This document shows positions 1 through 11,785 of a stretch of 64,000 bases of DNA, piece by piece; the stretch's first letter is position 1, and each line of letters starts with the position of its first letter. The position numbers were made by a program, and so were the translations under genes. The DNA is taken from the NCBI GenBank assembly GCA_905178155.1, contig CAJINV010000001.1:3983706-4047705 (forward strand). The letters run 5' to 3'. The DNA is from Amoebophrya sp. A120 (lineage: Eukaryota > Sar > Dinophyceae > Syndiniales > Amoebophryaceae). The notes below the pieces were generated by a model. It was given only the letters and a program-made list of their open reading frames with translations, did not search any database and had not been told where the DNA came from.

Positions 1-17
1 ATAGCTACGCCGACATT

Positions 18-1803
18 ATGGCTCCTTGCATAGTGCGTGCGACAGACCTGCCGCCACGGCGGAGCGAGGGAGGCGGGTTTATCATCGCAGACATCCTGTC
101 GGCCTATGAGTACAACGAGACGGACCCGTTCCTCATCTGGCACGAGCTCCCCAAAAAGCACATGGCGCGAGGCGAATTCCCCGGAGCGCCCATGCACCCC
201 CACCGAGGTTCATCATTTGAGTCTTGTTCGTAGAAGTAGTTATCTGCGTGGATCGTGATCTTCAATAGGAATAGCAACGCTGACGCACCACAACTTAGTC
301 GTAATATTGAATCCTCTAAAAAAGGAGCTTGTTGTATTGAAACCGCCCGGAAAGGACGAGCGGAAAAGTGAATGTGTGTGAGCATGGAAAAAGGAGCATC
401 AACATAAACATAAAGATGCAACATCGAGCTAGAGGCGTTTGTCGTGCTTCATCGTCCATTTTCTGAGTCGTGCGCAACGGATTTTTCTGAGAGCAAATGA
501 GCAACTATTTTCAATCCAGGTTTCAGCGAGGTCCCTTATTTCAAGCGGATGGGCGAGACGAAGTACACAAGAAAAGTGGCCGGAAAAGAGGTCGACGGGC
601 GCATGGGGGACGGGGACGTGGAGTGGGGAATGGCGGCGCACGGCATCGAGCACGGCGTTGTGGTGGACAGCAACTGGTCCGGCGAGATGCACGGCTTCCA
701 GCTGTGGGTGAATCTGCCTGACAAAAACAGAATGGATCCCCCGGAATTTCAGAACGCCGCATCCGCATCCATGCCGGTATTTGACTACCCGAAGAGCAAC
801 TTGAAGTGTAAAGTTCTCGTCGGGGAGCTCTGCGGCAACAAGAGCCCAATCCAGCCAAAATTCACGGAAGTCAACTACTTCGATTTCGAGATGCGGCCCG
901 GGGGCTACAGCAACCCCGCGCAGGTGAGCATCCCGCTCGTCCACGTGAGACGGATCCTGTACTGCTACAGCGGCACGCTCTGCATCTGCCCACAGGAATC
1001 CCAAAACGTCCACCACCAGCCCCCGGAAGCTGGGCGGGCCAGAGCAGATGGGGCGATACAGGTATGACGATAAGAGGAACGCATTAGAAATGATGTTGAG
1101 CATGTTCATGCTATGTGGGTGGCGTGCAGGATGATTTCAACATGTGATAAGTTTTTTGTGTTGCGCTTTCACTTCCTTTTCGCTAGCAGGTTGCTGGTCG
1201 ACTTATTCTTTTCCGTTCGTGTTTTAGCCGAAGCCGAAGCCCTCGGTAAGTTGACAGCAAGAAAATAATCAACACCTCGCACCAGCCGACAACCGCGTCT
1301 GCGCATTCCGCTCCGCATCCTTCCGCGCAGGGCGACGAAGCGACCTTCAGAAAGGTGTGCGGTCGATCTTCATCTTCCTGCGTTCCAATTTGCATTTGGC
1401 GCACAGCCACAGTGTCAGTTGTTTTTGCGTTCATTCTTGCGCGACCCGCATGAAAATGATTTTTGCAGGGGATGGTTGGCGTTCATCATACACATACTTA
1501 TAGTACTTAACGACAAAAATTTTGTCACAAAATATGAAAGAAATTAAAAATAAATTCATACTCCAACAGATCCACACCGGCGAAGTTGCGATGCTGGGCG
1601 AGCACGGCGACGAGCTTTTGTTGTCCAACATGTCCGAAGACTGCATGTTTCTCCTCATTACGGGAACCCCGCTCCGAGAACCCTGCGTGCAGTACGGACC
1701 ATTCGTGATGGGCAACAAGCAGGACGTCATGCAGGCGTTTTCCGACTTCCAAACGGGCAAACTGACCGAGAAGCCGGCGAAGTACACTAGGTATGGGTAC
1801 TAG
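18..1803 (+). CDS. PIR: Pirin family protein (cupin-type, nuclear cofactor/quercetinase fold)
   Basis: Three exons: 18-207, 520-1061 and 1570-1803 (321 aa), joined by GT-AG introns with matching phases. The first junction gives HPHRG-FSEVPYF, the pirin signature. Exon 2 carries GDVEW, the HGFQLWVNLP segment and the end of the first cupin. Exon 3 carries the second-cupin end GTPLREP..QYGPFVM, typical of the pirin C-terminus. Pirins bind one iron through two His of HPHRG plus His and Glu of a downstream GILHxE motif and act as transcription cofactors or dioxygenases. Here the downstream motif reads GIEHGVV, so the His is kept but the position of the metal-binding Glu is Val. The gene starts 18 bases from the window edge, so an upstream exon cannot be excluded. 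A donor-like GTATGG near 1795 leaves the last residues open. Another short exon inside 1062-1569 is possible but not needed. Confidence 0.85.
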
Positions 1804-2591
1804 AAAATAGAGGCAGATGAACCAGAAGCAGAGCATCACCTTCATCAACACGAGGCTGTTTGTAAGAGTTGGTTGCACAACGAACGTGACAGGAGAAAAA
1901 AATAATGGAGTGGAGGAGTTTATGTGTATGATGCAACAAGAGCAGGAGCACGTGAGTTGATTAGCTGCTTTTCTTTCTTCATATGTACGATTCTCTTCTT
2001 CACGAATCACGATCACAAAGAAACCAAGCCAAAGCCCGCAGTGGATGACCACCATGTAGTTGAATCAAGGTTAGCTGCCTCAGGATGTACAAATACAATT
2101 TGGATTGGACTATCCTGCATCGACCATGACACATAAACATACATGATGCAGCAGCGCTTACGGTGAGTGGCGGTGACGACTGCCCAACACAAAACATTTA
2201 GATTTACGACCTTGATGAAAGATAAAGAAATAGAAGGAGCGGAGGTTCTTGTCTATCTTTGTGCTAAAGGGCCATCGCGGGTGCTTCTTTTTGCGATTTT
2301 GTTTAAGGATTCGTGTCGGTCCCTCTACTCTTTTTTTCGACGCTTGAGGTGGAGATGATTCGGCAGTACTTCTCTGCCTGACCAACAAATCTTCGACATC
2401 GGCTGCATGAGAAATGTGCATCCCTTTGTCGGTGATTTGTCATTCAAGAAGAGTATAATCTATCCGCAAGAAAAACAAAGAGCTCCGGTGTCGGTCCTGA
2501 TCTGGGAAAAATGAAAATCAGTAACGGAGAAAACGATCGTCCACCAGAACCAAAATCTTCGGTAGAGCTAGATGAGGGGAACAGAATGCAG
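1804..2591. other. Intergenic stretch, no supported gene
   Basis: AT-rich and full of stops in all frames. It lies between the end of the pirin gene and the converging minus-strand gene, so it probably holds the 3' ends of both transcripts. No repeat or RNA gene was recognised. Confidence 0.5.
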
Positions 2592-3717
2592 TTATTGAAA
2601 TTTGATCAGGCATAATTGTGATGATCCGATCTGAAGCTCCTTTGCAAGTCGGTAATAGAAGTTTTGTTCTAGAGAAATAGCTCTTTCTCTTGTACGAGTG
2701 GTACGAGTTGCCTGATCCAAGAAAGTGCTGATATAGTAAAAATTATGATCCACCTTCCACTTCTCCTGATCGGTCGGACAAACCACGAAAATGCAGAAGT
2801 ACACGTCGGGATGTGGGCTGTACGCATTGACATGCAAAATTTTGTTTTTCGGATCTGGTGCCAAAAGCATATTTCCATTTTGGTAAGTGAATCTGTCACG
2901 CCATTCCACAATCTGAACAGCGGCATTTCTTTTTCCAACATCATCAAAACCCCAATAACTTTTTTTTTCCGTAAGTGTTCTATCTCGACGCAACAGAAGC
3001 ACATAAGTAGAGTCTGAGTACAAAGTATAAAAAAGTTCATTTTTTTCGAGGTTTTCCTTGCGCTGCTCTCCAGCAGAGGTGGGCCGGGAGGCGTGCCTTC
3101 CGCTGATATTCTCAAGCCATTGGAACATCATTTCGTCAAAACTGAGAAACGGGAGCACGACAGGAACTCACCAAAAAAGTAGCAGCGTCAACAAACCGTA
3201 GCATAAGACTACGGGGAGTGGTAAGCGCATACGCACTGGCTAAAAGTAAAAACATTTTGAAAACCTCCTCTAAAGAAATTCTTATCCTCCTGTCTTTACC
3301 TCGATGAGTACAACCATGGCAACTCACTGTAAAATCATGACGACGCGCCACCTCAAGACTTTTTGATCTCGGCCCGGCGTTCAGCGAGGTCTCTTTTTTT
3401 GTAAATTCGTCTCCCGTCGTCTCTCTTGCCGAAGACAGCTTCAGTGCATCCGGTCCGCTACTGACACAAACTCTGACGAACTCCTGGAGTCTGGGATCGA
3501 TCGGGACCGAGAAGTTGATGTATTGAAAACGTACCACGACCACGAACACGTCTACAACTGGCAGGCAAAAATCAATTTCTGACCACAGGAGTAAGCGTGA
3601 CACCGAAAGAACGATAGAACGACACCAACAGCAACAGATTCCCCGAAGATAAAAATTGGAAAGAGGAAAGCGGAACCCAAACGAACCCCAGTGGAGAAAC
3701 GACGTGACTACAGGCAT
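2592..3717 (-). CDS. Protein of unknown function, minus strand, at least two exons
   Basis: I do not recognise the family. The 3' exon (3141 down to 2592, 183 codons) is a clean reading frame with a globular composition rich in Trp, Tyr and Phe, ending LCLIKFQ. The upstream exon ends at about 3300 at a GTAAAG donor. Its convincing part, from roughly 3560 downward, includes the segment INFSVPIDPRLQEFVR. Strict GT-AG splicing would shift the frame by one base; keeping the last G of the acceptor restores it (reads HRGFDEMMFQW), a pattern also seen in three other introns of this window. No ATG with good context is visible in the first exon, so a further upstream exon is likely. It is the only well-supported minus-strand gene and is divergent from the U-box gene at 3827. 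Confidence 0.45.
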
Positions 3718-3826
3718 ATTCTTATCAACAGCCGCGTCAAGAACAAGAAGGCGTTAAGCTTCTCGGCCGAACCCGGCGTGCGCAGAGGTGTTGATCACGA
3801 AGAAAAGTTCTCTCGAAAAAATAAAA

Positions 3827-6800
3827 ATGGTCGAGGCAACGACGTCGACCGGGCGCCAGGCGTTCAGCATCGAGCACCAGCAGAATGGTGGCGGTGTGCC
3901 CAGTCCTCGGACGGCACTACAGGCGAACTCAATACGAGGCGGAGTTGCAGCAGCAGCAGCTACTACTACATCAGCATCCAGCTCGTCAGTGAAAGGGAAC
4001 CCCAAAGCTGGAAGAAACGACAAGAACAGCAGAATCGTGATGTGCGTGCTGATTTTTTGTGTCTGCCTCGTTTTGTTCCTGTTTATCATGCAGATGAGCT
4101 TGATGGGGGCGACCTTCCAGCAAAGGCACGCACCACAAACGCAGGAGGAGCGCGAAGCGGAGCAGATGCGGGCGTTAGAGGAGCTATTCGACTCCGGCGA
4201 GGGCCCCACCATGAACGGCAGGAAAGTGAAAGTCGTGATCCGCTTCAACGGCGGCGGTGGCGCCAAGCTTCGGGGCGCCGGCCACGCGCTCGACGGCCTG
4301 GACGACGGCCTGCGGCAGTTGCTAGAGGGCAGTGCGAACCGCATCAGCGGTTCCTTGCTCCCCCATGTCCACGAGGTACACGGAAAAGAAGATCACAAAG
4401 AAATCAAGCACAACGAAGGAGGCGGCCAGATAATACGTATTTTACGTTTCATTTTTTGTACATAGCTCTTGGTGTTGTTGATGTTTTGAAAAATCCATTG
4501 TCTTGTAAATATGCATATGGTCAGCTGTGTAGTTCGAGCTCCATTCATTCTATTGATTGTTTCAAAAACTTGGTTCCGACTCCGAGCCACGAAGAGTTTT
4601 GAACTCTTTCTTCGCAGCTGCAAGAAAACACGACGTATTTATTCCACTTGTCCAATTTTTATCTTTACAGGCGTTACCCGGCGCATGAGCAACCCCTTCG
4701 TTTCCGCTGGAAATCCTTTTGACATGTTTGGCGGGGGCGAAGACCCGTTTGGCGACCCGTTTGCCGCCACCGAGGACCCGATTGAGGCCATGATGCAGGC
4801 CGCGCTCGGGGAAGCCATCGGTATGGGCGGTGGGGGCCCACCGGGGCATCAAATGGTAATGCACTCGGGGAACCACGACAACCATGCCGTTCGTGTGGTG
4901 CGGCTCGGGAACCCGCAGGAGGCGATGGACTCGCTGTTTCCGATGATGATGCTCTCTACCCTCATGGAAAGCGGGATTTTGTCGCACATCATGAAGGACC
5001 TGTCCAGCAAGTACGGCAACGCGCCCAAGGAGTTCAAGGATCCGGTCACCGACGCCCTGCTGGACGAACCCGGGTACATCTACTGGCCCAAGAAGGACAC
5101 GCTCTGGAAAGAGCGGGCGTTCGAAATCCACCAGATCAAACACTGGTATAAGGAAATAAATCGAAATTATGTCTAATGCTGAATATTGACCAAGGTATGC
5201 CCATGCGTTGTATTTTTCAATTTCATCGCGCGAACAAGTAGATGAAGCGGCCCTCGCCCACCTGCAGTGCGGTCATACAATTGTCTTCGTGGTGGGCTTT
5301 GTCTTCGTGGTGGTCTTCGTGTTGAACTTGAAGTGCACGTTGTGCATGAACAAGACCATGACGTCAAAATGTCGAGAACTACATCATTTTCATTGAATAA
5401 ATGGAATTAAAGACGACACTACTATAACTTCGTTCCTACTTTGTGATAGGTTCAAGATCGGCAAGACCACGAACCCGGCGAACGACGCGGAGATGCCGGG
5501 TCGTTTCGACGTGGAGCCCGCGCCCGAGCTGAAGAAGCGCATCCAGGAGTGGAAGGCGGAGCAGGACGCCGAGGAAGCGAAGAAGCGGCAGGATCCGCAC
5601 GCGGCAAAGAACGTCGACGAGGGACTGGCCTACGACGACAAGGGCAACCTGGTGCCGGAAGTGAAGAACGCGCGCGGGCAGGCGGAAGCGATGACGGCGG
5701 AGGCGGTGCACAGCGAGGAGATCCACCTGTGGCAAGAATCCAAGTGCGCGCTCACGCAAAAGCGGCTTCTGGAACTCGCGTCGCCCGTCACGCGCGACGG
5801 CGTCAACTTCTACGAAGCAACGGCATTGGATGAGTTTTTGCGACATAACCCAAAGGACCCGGCCACCCAGGTCGTCGCCGTGCGCTCAGAGTACATCGGG
5901 GCAAAAGGTATAGTTTTGACGAGTTGCCGTACCTACAACTCATTTGGCCGCGTCTCGAGATCCTGATAAGATAGCCATAGCATACAACTTAGTACTACTT
6001 GTAGGTAGTGTTATTTGGCAAGAACGTGGTGCCGAGATCAAATACAAAGAATTGAGGCTGAGCTTCTTGCACAACAACTGAGTGTCATGTCCTTATTTGA
6101 TGATGATCTCCATCTTTCCGTGAAATTATGAATTGAAAAATCAGATCTGATCGCGGAGTTTGGCAAGAGCGCGCCTCACGGCAAGGCCACGCCGATGGAC
6201 GCGGCGCGGGCACTGCACCTGGCTGGGCAGCGGTTTAACGAGAAGACGCTGACCTACAATGCCTTCAAGGCGCGAGCGGTGCGGATTTTCACCAACGGCC
6301 ACGCGTCCTGGGAGCCCGCGAAGGGGAAGAAAAAACGGGTCTTGGTGCTCTCGGCGGAGGAAGACGACGGCGCGCAGCACATGCTCAAGGAACAGTTTCT
6401 GCGAAAGGGGTTCGAGGAGGTGGACGTAAAAAACTTCAAGACGCCGGAAGAATTTCAGGCGCACCAGAACTTCGCCGCGGAGGGCTACGTACTTTTTTTT
6501 GTTTTTACAGAAAATGAAGTTAGCGCTAAGATGCTTTTGCATTTTTCAGTGCGTGTTGTGGCATCTTGTTCGATCGCTTCGAGCAAATGGATGATGTATG
6601 ATATTTTTAGCAAAACAAAAACTCGACCAACAGGACGAGATGTACGACCTCGGAGTCCTTCCCAAGGCGCACCGCAAAAGCACGGAGAGCATCGCGGGCT
6701 TCTGGAGCAAGATCAAGTCCTTGTTCTCCAACGATTCCGCGCAATTCACGACGATGAGCGCGATGGATGCAGAGGTAAAAATAACGCGACTACTTACTAG

Positions 6801-7135
6801 GTAGTATGATACGGATTGATTATTTGCATGCGACTAGGTAGCTGTGTGATGATGGTCGTCAACATACACTTTAGGGTTACATTCAATTAGACTTGACGCA
6901 GGGGCGTAATATTGAACACTGAAACAAACCGAAAATAGTTCGGTGGTGCCAGTAGTGTTGGAGCTTAGCTATTGTAAAAACTCATCAACTACAGGACCTC
7001 GAGGCCGCTCATAAGCTCGCGTGCAAAGAGGGCAAGGAGAAAGACTGCCGCGCGCTGCAAATTCTTTCCGTCCAGAACGTCAACGGCGTGACGCAAACCA
7101 GATGGGTGCCCAAGCCAAAACATACCGAGTTCTAG
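3827..7135 (+). CDS. Single-pass membrane protein with two U-box-like modules
   Basis: Six exons: 3827-4375, 4670-5145, 5450-5907, 6145-6488, 6610-6774 and 6995-7135 (about 710 aa). The N-terminal 68 residues are low complexity, followed by one hydrophobic helix at about 69-91 (RIVMCVLIFCVCLVLFLFI). A Gly/Phe-rich stretch leads to a first U-box-like module near 303-370: FKDPVTDALLDEPGY, then IHQIKHWFKIGKTTNP, the latter created by splicing exons 2 and 3. A second, SP-RING/U-box-like module lies near 437-500: CALTQKRLLELASPVTRDG then FYEATALDEFL. U-boxes recruit ubiquitin E2 enzymes, so a membrane-tethered E3 ligase role is the inference. Introns 2, 3 and 5 are GT-AG; introns 1 and 4 need a one-base shift. 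The start is the first ATG in a purine-rich context before the low-complexity region. Confidence 0.65.
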
Positions 7136-9096
7136 TAACAGGGCCGATCTGATGAAAGAACCGACACACGCACGACACACACATGACGCGACAAAAGAAA
7201 AAGGAGAAGCGACTACGACAAGAGCACGATAGTATTTTTACATGACGAAAAGGAAAAAGACGCCGTCCCGCTTCCCGTTAGTCGCTCGTCTACTACGACC
7301 TTATAATATATCAACACCTCATCTGCTTTCGCTTGTCGCCAACTAAGCGGAAAGAAGAGGCACTGAAGACGAAGGAGCAAGCGGCCCTCATGTCATGGAG
7401 ACATATGAATCCGTCATGATCATGAAGTAGTGAACGATGAACATTTTTTTTTAACAGGTGGATCCTGCTGTACTTTAAGTTTTTTCTAGTGGTTGTGCTC
7501 CCCATGACTGCTAACGAAGTTCTATAAATTATGTGAGAAGATCGCGATCGCCCTAAAATCTAGAAACGCGGCATGAGTCAAAGTAGACACGACAAGTACG
7601 AGCCGCGCGGCGCGGGTCGTGCTCGTCCTCGTGTCTACTTCGTCTCACGAATAAAGGGTGGAAGCGTAGAGATTATGACGTAGACGTGCTGATTTTTGGC
7701 TATCGTGGTGATTATGACGTGACTTTTTTGTCTATCAACTCAAAGATCCGACTTGCCTCAGGGACTCCGTCCGACGAGATCTAAATCGAGTATGGGTAGG
7801 TACTCTAGCTATGTAGGAGAAAAATACTAAACGCGGCACTCTCCTCCTCTGTTTTTGAGCCTTTTGGCATGAAGATGCGCATGATAAATAACATGATAAC
7901 AACCCCCGAACCTGAGGAGCGCATAGGCATAGCCATAGTACAACACGTTGTATGTAGCTGATCTTTCTTTTGTGTGGCATGGTTGATCGATTTCTTCTTT
8001 TGACATGATACAGTGGAAATGAAATGGAAAATATGCGGGAGAATATGAGTTCCCCTTCCAGTAGAGGCGACAGCTGAAAAGTGAAGAACAAGAAGTCAGT
8101 GAACCACGAAGAAATTTGGTGGCAACTACAAACGACGAGTAAAAGCGAACGTAGAATAAAGAAATCGAAATCTCAGACACGACGAACTGAACGGTTGTAG
8201 GAAGCCGTGCGACTTCCGATGTGGCAGCCCTTGTTTCTCGCCCATGAGACCTTGACGTCATTTGCCTATCTTCAGGACGATGAGAATGTGTTCAGTAATA
8301 TAACAAGTTCGCCCTCTTGTTCTAGCAGTTGCTACAGGTGCAGCAGCTGCGACATCAAATTCAAAACAATAGCAGAACGAGAACGACTACATCTTCTCGA
8401 CTTACGTCGAGTTTTAGTCATCAATCTTGAGAAGATGAAGATCCAACTGACAATCATAATATTGGCTGGGCGCATGTTCTTGCGCCTGGCAACACAGCAC
8501 GATAATGGTTCTCTTCTATTTCCGCGACGACAAAGAAAAAGATCACATTTCTCCTAACCGACCGACCTAGTCGCTGCGCAGTTCGTGGCGTGGTTCGTAC
8601 GAGACACAATAGCGATAACTACACTCAAGCGATGAATACATAGAAAGGGCGTTTGAACTCTGATTTTAGTATGTTCTTGCTCTCCGGTTTTCGTTTTAGC
8701 GCTACAGCCACTTTCTACACCTTGTCCGAGGCACCAAGTGCTATATTCAAAGAAAAAGATATAAGAAACTCGAGCTGGTGTGAATTCACCAACTCCCTAC
8801 AAGTTCAAGTCCAACTTAAAGCGCAATAAACTTTTACTCAGCGACCATAATGGTAATAGATCAACAACTTTTAGGTTAGAATTGAATTTTTATCTTCATC
8901 TGGCGACAGCAGTTAGAAGGTAGCGACACGAAACACGACAGGATTTTTCACCTATACACTCTGACTCTGTAGTACTTCTAGATCAAGTTGCCTATCTATC
9001 TTCAGTGTCAAAAGTAGTTTTTAAATACGACCAGAAGATATTTTTCTTTTAGTTTGATTCTCCAAGCGACCTTATCCTTAACCTTATTGATTCACG
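7136..9096. other. 1.96-kb intergenic region
   Basis: No convincing coding frame on either strand; the longest frames are short and show no family resemblance. It contains the hairpin at 7581-7640, listed separately. Confidence 0.5.
7581..7640. repeat. 60-bp imperfect palindrome (hairpin)
   Basis: Outer arms AAGTAGACACGA (7581-7592) and its exact complement (7629-7640) are 12 bp and perfect. Inner arms ACGAGC/GCTCGT (7598-7603/7621-7626) add a second stem around a GC-rich loop. It lies about 450 bases past the stop of the U-box gene, in non-coding DNA. Confidence 0.7.
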
Positions 9097-10696
9097 ATGG
9101 CGGGCACTGGACAGGGATACGATCTGTCGGTAACGACTTATTCCCCGGATGGCAGAATCTTCCAGATTGACTACGCCCAGAAATGCGTGGACAGCTCACC
9201 CACGTGTTTGGCAATGATCTGCAAGGACGGCGTTGTTTTGGCTTCGCAGAAGCTGAAGCTCTCCAAAATGCTCGTCCACGGGACCAACCGCCGGGCTTAC
9301 GCCATCTCAAAAACGTCGGGCTGCGTGGTTTGCGGAATGGTATCCTAGTAGATAATTTTAAGCTTTTGATGGCTATTTTTTCATCCTGCCTGACCAAGAA
9401 TTTCAATTTACTGGCAAGTGGAAGTGCAAATGGCGTCCAATTCTGTTTGCTTTTATCAGCTGAATGGTGAATACTAGCGGCTGCTGCACATGCTGCGCAT
9501 CTTCCTCCCTCTGCGCCGCTCGGGCAATATGAATAAGCAAGAAGAATAAACAAACCAGGTTCCAGAGGGTCGCAATGTGGTCGCCCGCGCAAGGCAAGAG
9601 GCGCAGTCCTACAAGAAAAACTACGGGGAGGTCGTCCCGGGCTATCTCCTGGCCGAGCGACTCGGGTTTTACATGCACCACTACACTCTGTACGCCTCCC
9701 TGCGACCGATTGGATCCGCGGTGCTACTCGTATGCATTGCAAAAGTAACGTACTAGTGCAACTTGCATTACAAGTTTTCTCAGAATGGAAAATGGAGTTT
9801 GTATTGCTGGTTTACCTTGGGAAGCAGATTTGTCATTGCAAGTCTGCAATTAGGTCGAGTGCGATACTTTTGCAAGGCATAACTCGCGTCCTACGACGAA
9901 TCCCCGTCCAACCCGATATTACAGTGAAAAGTGCCCCCCACCCCCAAAGTTGCAAAAATTTGTGATGCGAAGTTTCCAAATGAAGCCTTTTTGTCATGCA
10001 TGAAAGGAATATGAATCTTTCTGATGCAGATTCTAGTGCTGTTTCGCATCGCTTGCATAACAAGCACCGCTCTTGCTGGGATCTTTTGCAATACAAATTT
10101 TTGCTATTCCCGATCGGAAATCTGTGATGCTGATACATGCAAGAGGGCGAATGTTTCATTTGGAAAGGTTTGCAATACAAATGCTTTCAAGTTCGGGGGT
10201 GGGGGCATTTTTCATTGCAATACCCGAAGGTAAAAGTCCCCACCCTCTTCTCCGTCGAGCCGAACGGCTTGGTGCAGAAGTGGTTCGGCCGCGCGATGGG
10301 CAAGGGACGGCAGTTGGCAAACACGGAAATCGAGAAACTGGACTTGAAAACGTTGACGGTGAAAGAGTCCCTGTTTCACATCGCCCGCATCTTCCACAAG
10401 GTCCACGACGAAAGCAAGGCGTTCGAGATTGAGGTAAGGGTGCCTACAACTCCTTTTGCAGCACTTCATCTATGTGTATGTATCGTAACCTTGTTTGACT
10501 TTGATGAAAATTCAAATTGAATTTCTTTTTCGCAAGGATGTTGAAGAATAAGAAATTCAAATTTGAATGATTGATTACCTGCTAGGTGAATTGGATTTGC
10601 GAGGGGAGCAAGTGGCAGCATGAGGTGGTCCCAGCAGCATTGATTGCCGAAGCGGAGGAGGCGGCAAAGAAGGCGATCGAGGACGAGGATGAGTAG
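9097..10696 (+). CDS. PSMA3: 20S proteasome subunit alpha type-3 (alpha 7)
   Basis: Five exons: 9097-9339, 9559-9729, 9886-9923, 10220-10433 and 10586-10696 (258 aa; human PSMA3 is 255). Exon 1 has the alpha-subunit signature GYDLSVTTYSPDGRIFQIDYA and CKDGVVLASQKL. Exon 2 gives LAERLGFYMHHYTLYASLRP. Exon 4 gives FSVEPNG, the WFGRAMGKGRQ block and the TEIEKL helix; the end is acidic (EDEDE). The product is an outer-ring subunit of the 20S core particle. Introns 1 and 4 (5' and 3') are GT-AG, whereas the two middle introns are introner elements, and exon 3 is only 38 bases between them. The frame closes only if element 9730-9885 and element 9924-10219 are removed. Confidence 0.93.
9730..9885 (+). 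mobile_element. Introner element, family A (156 bp), intron 2 of PSMA3
   Basis: Starts GTATGCATTGCAAAAGTAAC and ends with the near-complement (GCGATACTTTTGCAAGGCATA), forming terminal inverted repeats. It is flanked by direct repeat ACTC (9726-9729 and 9882-9885). Removing element plus one ACTC gives VLL-ASYDE in frame; no AG exists at the 3' boundary. The core CAAAAGTATCGCAC is shared with elements at 40744, 46449 and 59478. Confidence 0.85.
9924..10219 (+). mobile_element. Introner element, family D (296 bp), intron 3 of PSMA3
   Basis: The left end GTGAAAAGTGCCCCCCACCC pairs with the right end (complement reads ATGAAAAATGCCCCCACCCC). The element starts GT and ends CA rather than AG. Splicing TTA-CA to A-TAC-CCG keeps the PSMA3 frame. 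Direct repeats at the edges are imperfect (TTACA versus TTGCA). Confidence 0.75.
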
Positions 10697-11785
10697 CTGT
10701 TGTGAAAAATAAACCAGGTGGTGGCCGCGAAAAAAACAATACGAGATGAAAGCTGGTCAGACAAAGATTTTTTTAAAGCTGCCCTTAGATTCGTTTTATT
10801 TTCTCGGCTAGTACCAACGTGACGATCTACAGCGACACGCTGTGTGGAACGAAGTACGAACTTTACCCCGCCATACCATGTCACTCAGGATCCCATCTCC
10901 TGGGAGGTGCTCCAGGAAAACAACGGGAAGATCATATGGTACCGTAGAAACAGTACTACAGCGGCTGCCGAGCCTATTCAACTTCGTCGACGTGGTGTTT
11001 CCACCAAATAACAAAACTTCCCTGCGCTTTCACAGACTGCAGTTGGAAGAAAGTTTAGTTGACCTCCACGTCATGATCGTGATGAGGGCCTAGCTGCTAA
11101 TAATGTTCATGGTTCGGCTCTTGTCGGCGCACGATGATCTGTTCTCGTACATTCTTCTGCGGAAGCGCCACCAGATGATGCTAGTATGGGTGATTTCGTT
11201 CATATGGATCATGCGCATATCAAATAAAGTGGCATGAGCAGTTCGTTGTTGTGTATCATGAGGAGCAGTGTCAGTTGGAGAGCGCCAAAAATTTATACAC
11301 GTTCAACTTCCGATCGGATCACGCGAGCAGCAGGAGAAGATCTTATACATCACAGGGCGAGCAGACTGTCGTTTTTTCGTCACTCAATCAACTTGTTTGA
11401 CCTCGATCTTCTTTTAGCATGCGCGTTTGCGGTCTCATCTTTTGCTTTTGCATATACAATGTTCAAGATCAAATAAAGTTCACGCTGGATTGTGCCTTTT
11501 GCATGCGTCCCGGGTATCAGGAGGTGAACCCGCTCGCAGATCTGGGCGAGCCTACCTTGCTTTTGTAGTGTCGGTTAGCGCATCCGCATCAAGTGCGCTA
11601 ATCGTCCTCTACGTTTTGTAAGTTCCTTATCCTTTTTTTTCGTGATGTTTGTTGAAGATGCCGACCACGCGCAGTCGATGTCTTATTGAAGAAAAACAAT
11701 GACCAATTGCAATTCCATGTAGAGGCGGCGCGCAACCTGAACATCAACCGAGGCTAAACTTAAACAAAGAAACGCATACGCCAAC
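10697..11785. other. 1.1-kb intergenic region with two coding-like fragments
   Basis: No firm gene. Two stretches look coding but could not be joined. The frame 10833-11011 opens after a CAG and contains the WW-domain-like residues DPISWEVLQENNGKIIWYRR. The frame ending at 11568 contains RPGYQEVNPLADLGEP. They could be exons of a small gene whose other parts I cannot place. Confidence 0.2.

Noticed and set aside
1525-2055. 176-codon minus-strand frame overlapping the pirin 3' exon
   Set aside because: Antisense to a clear pirin exon; no family features.
6489-6510. 22-nt mini-intron (GTAC...ACAG) in the U-box gene
   Set aside because: Its removal leads into a stop and does not connect to the next clear exon; the longer intron with a one-base shift fits better.
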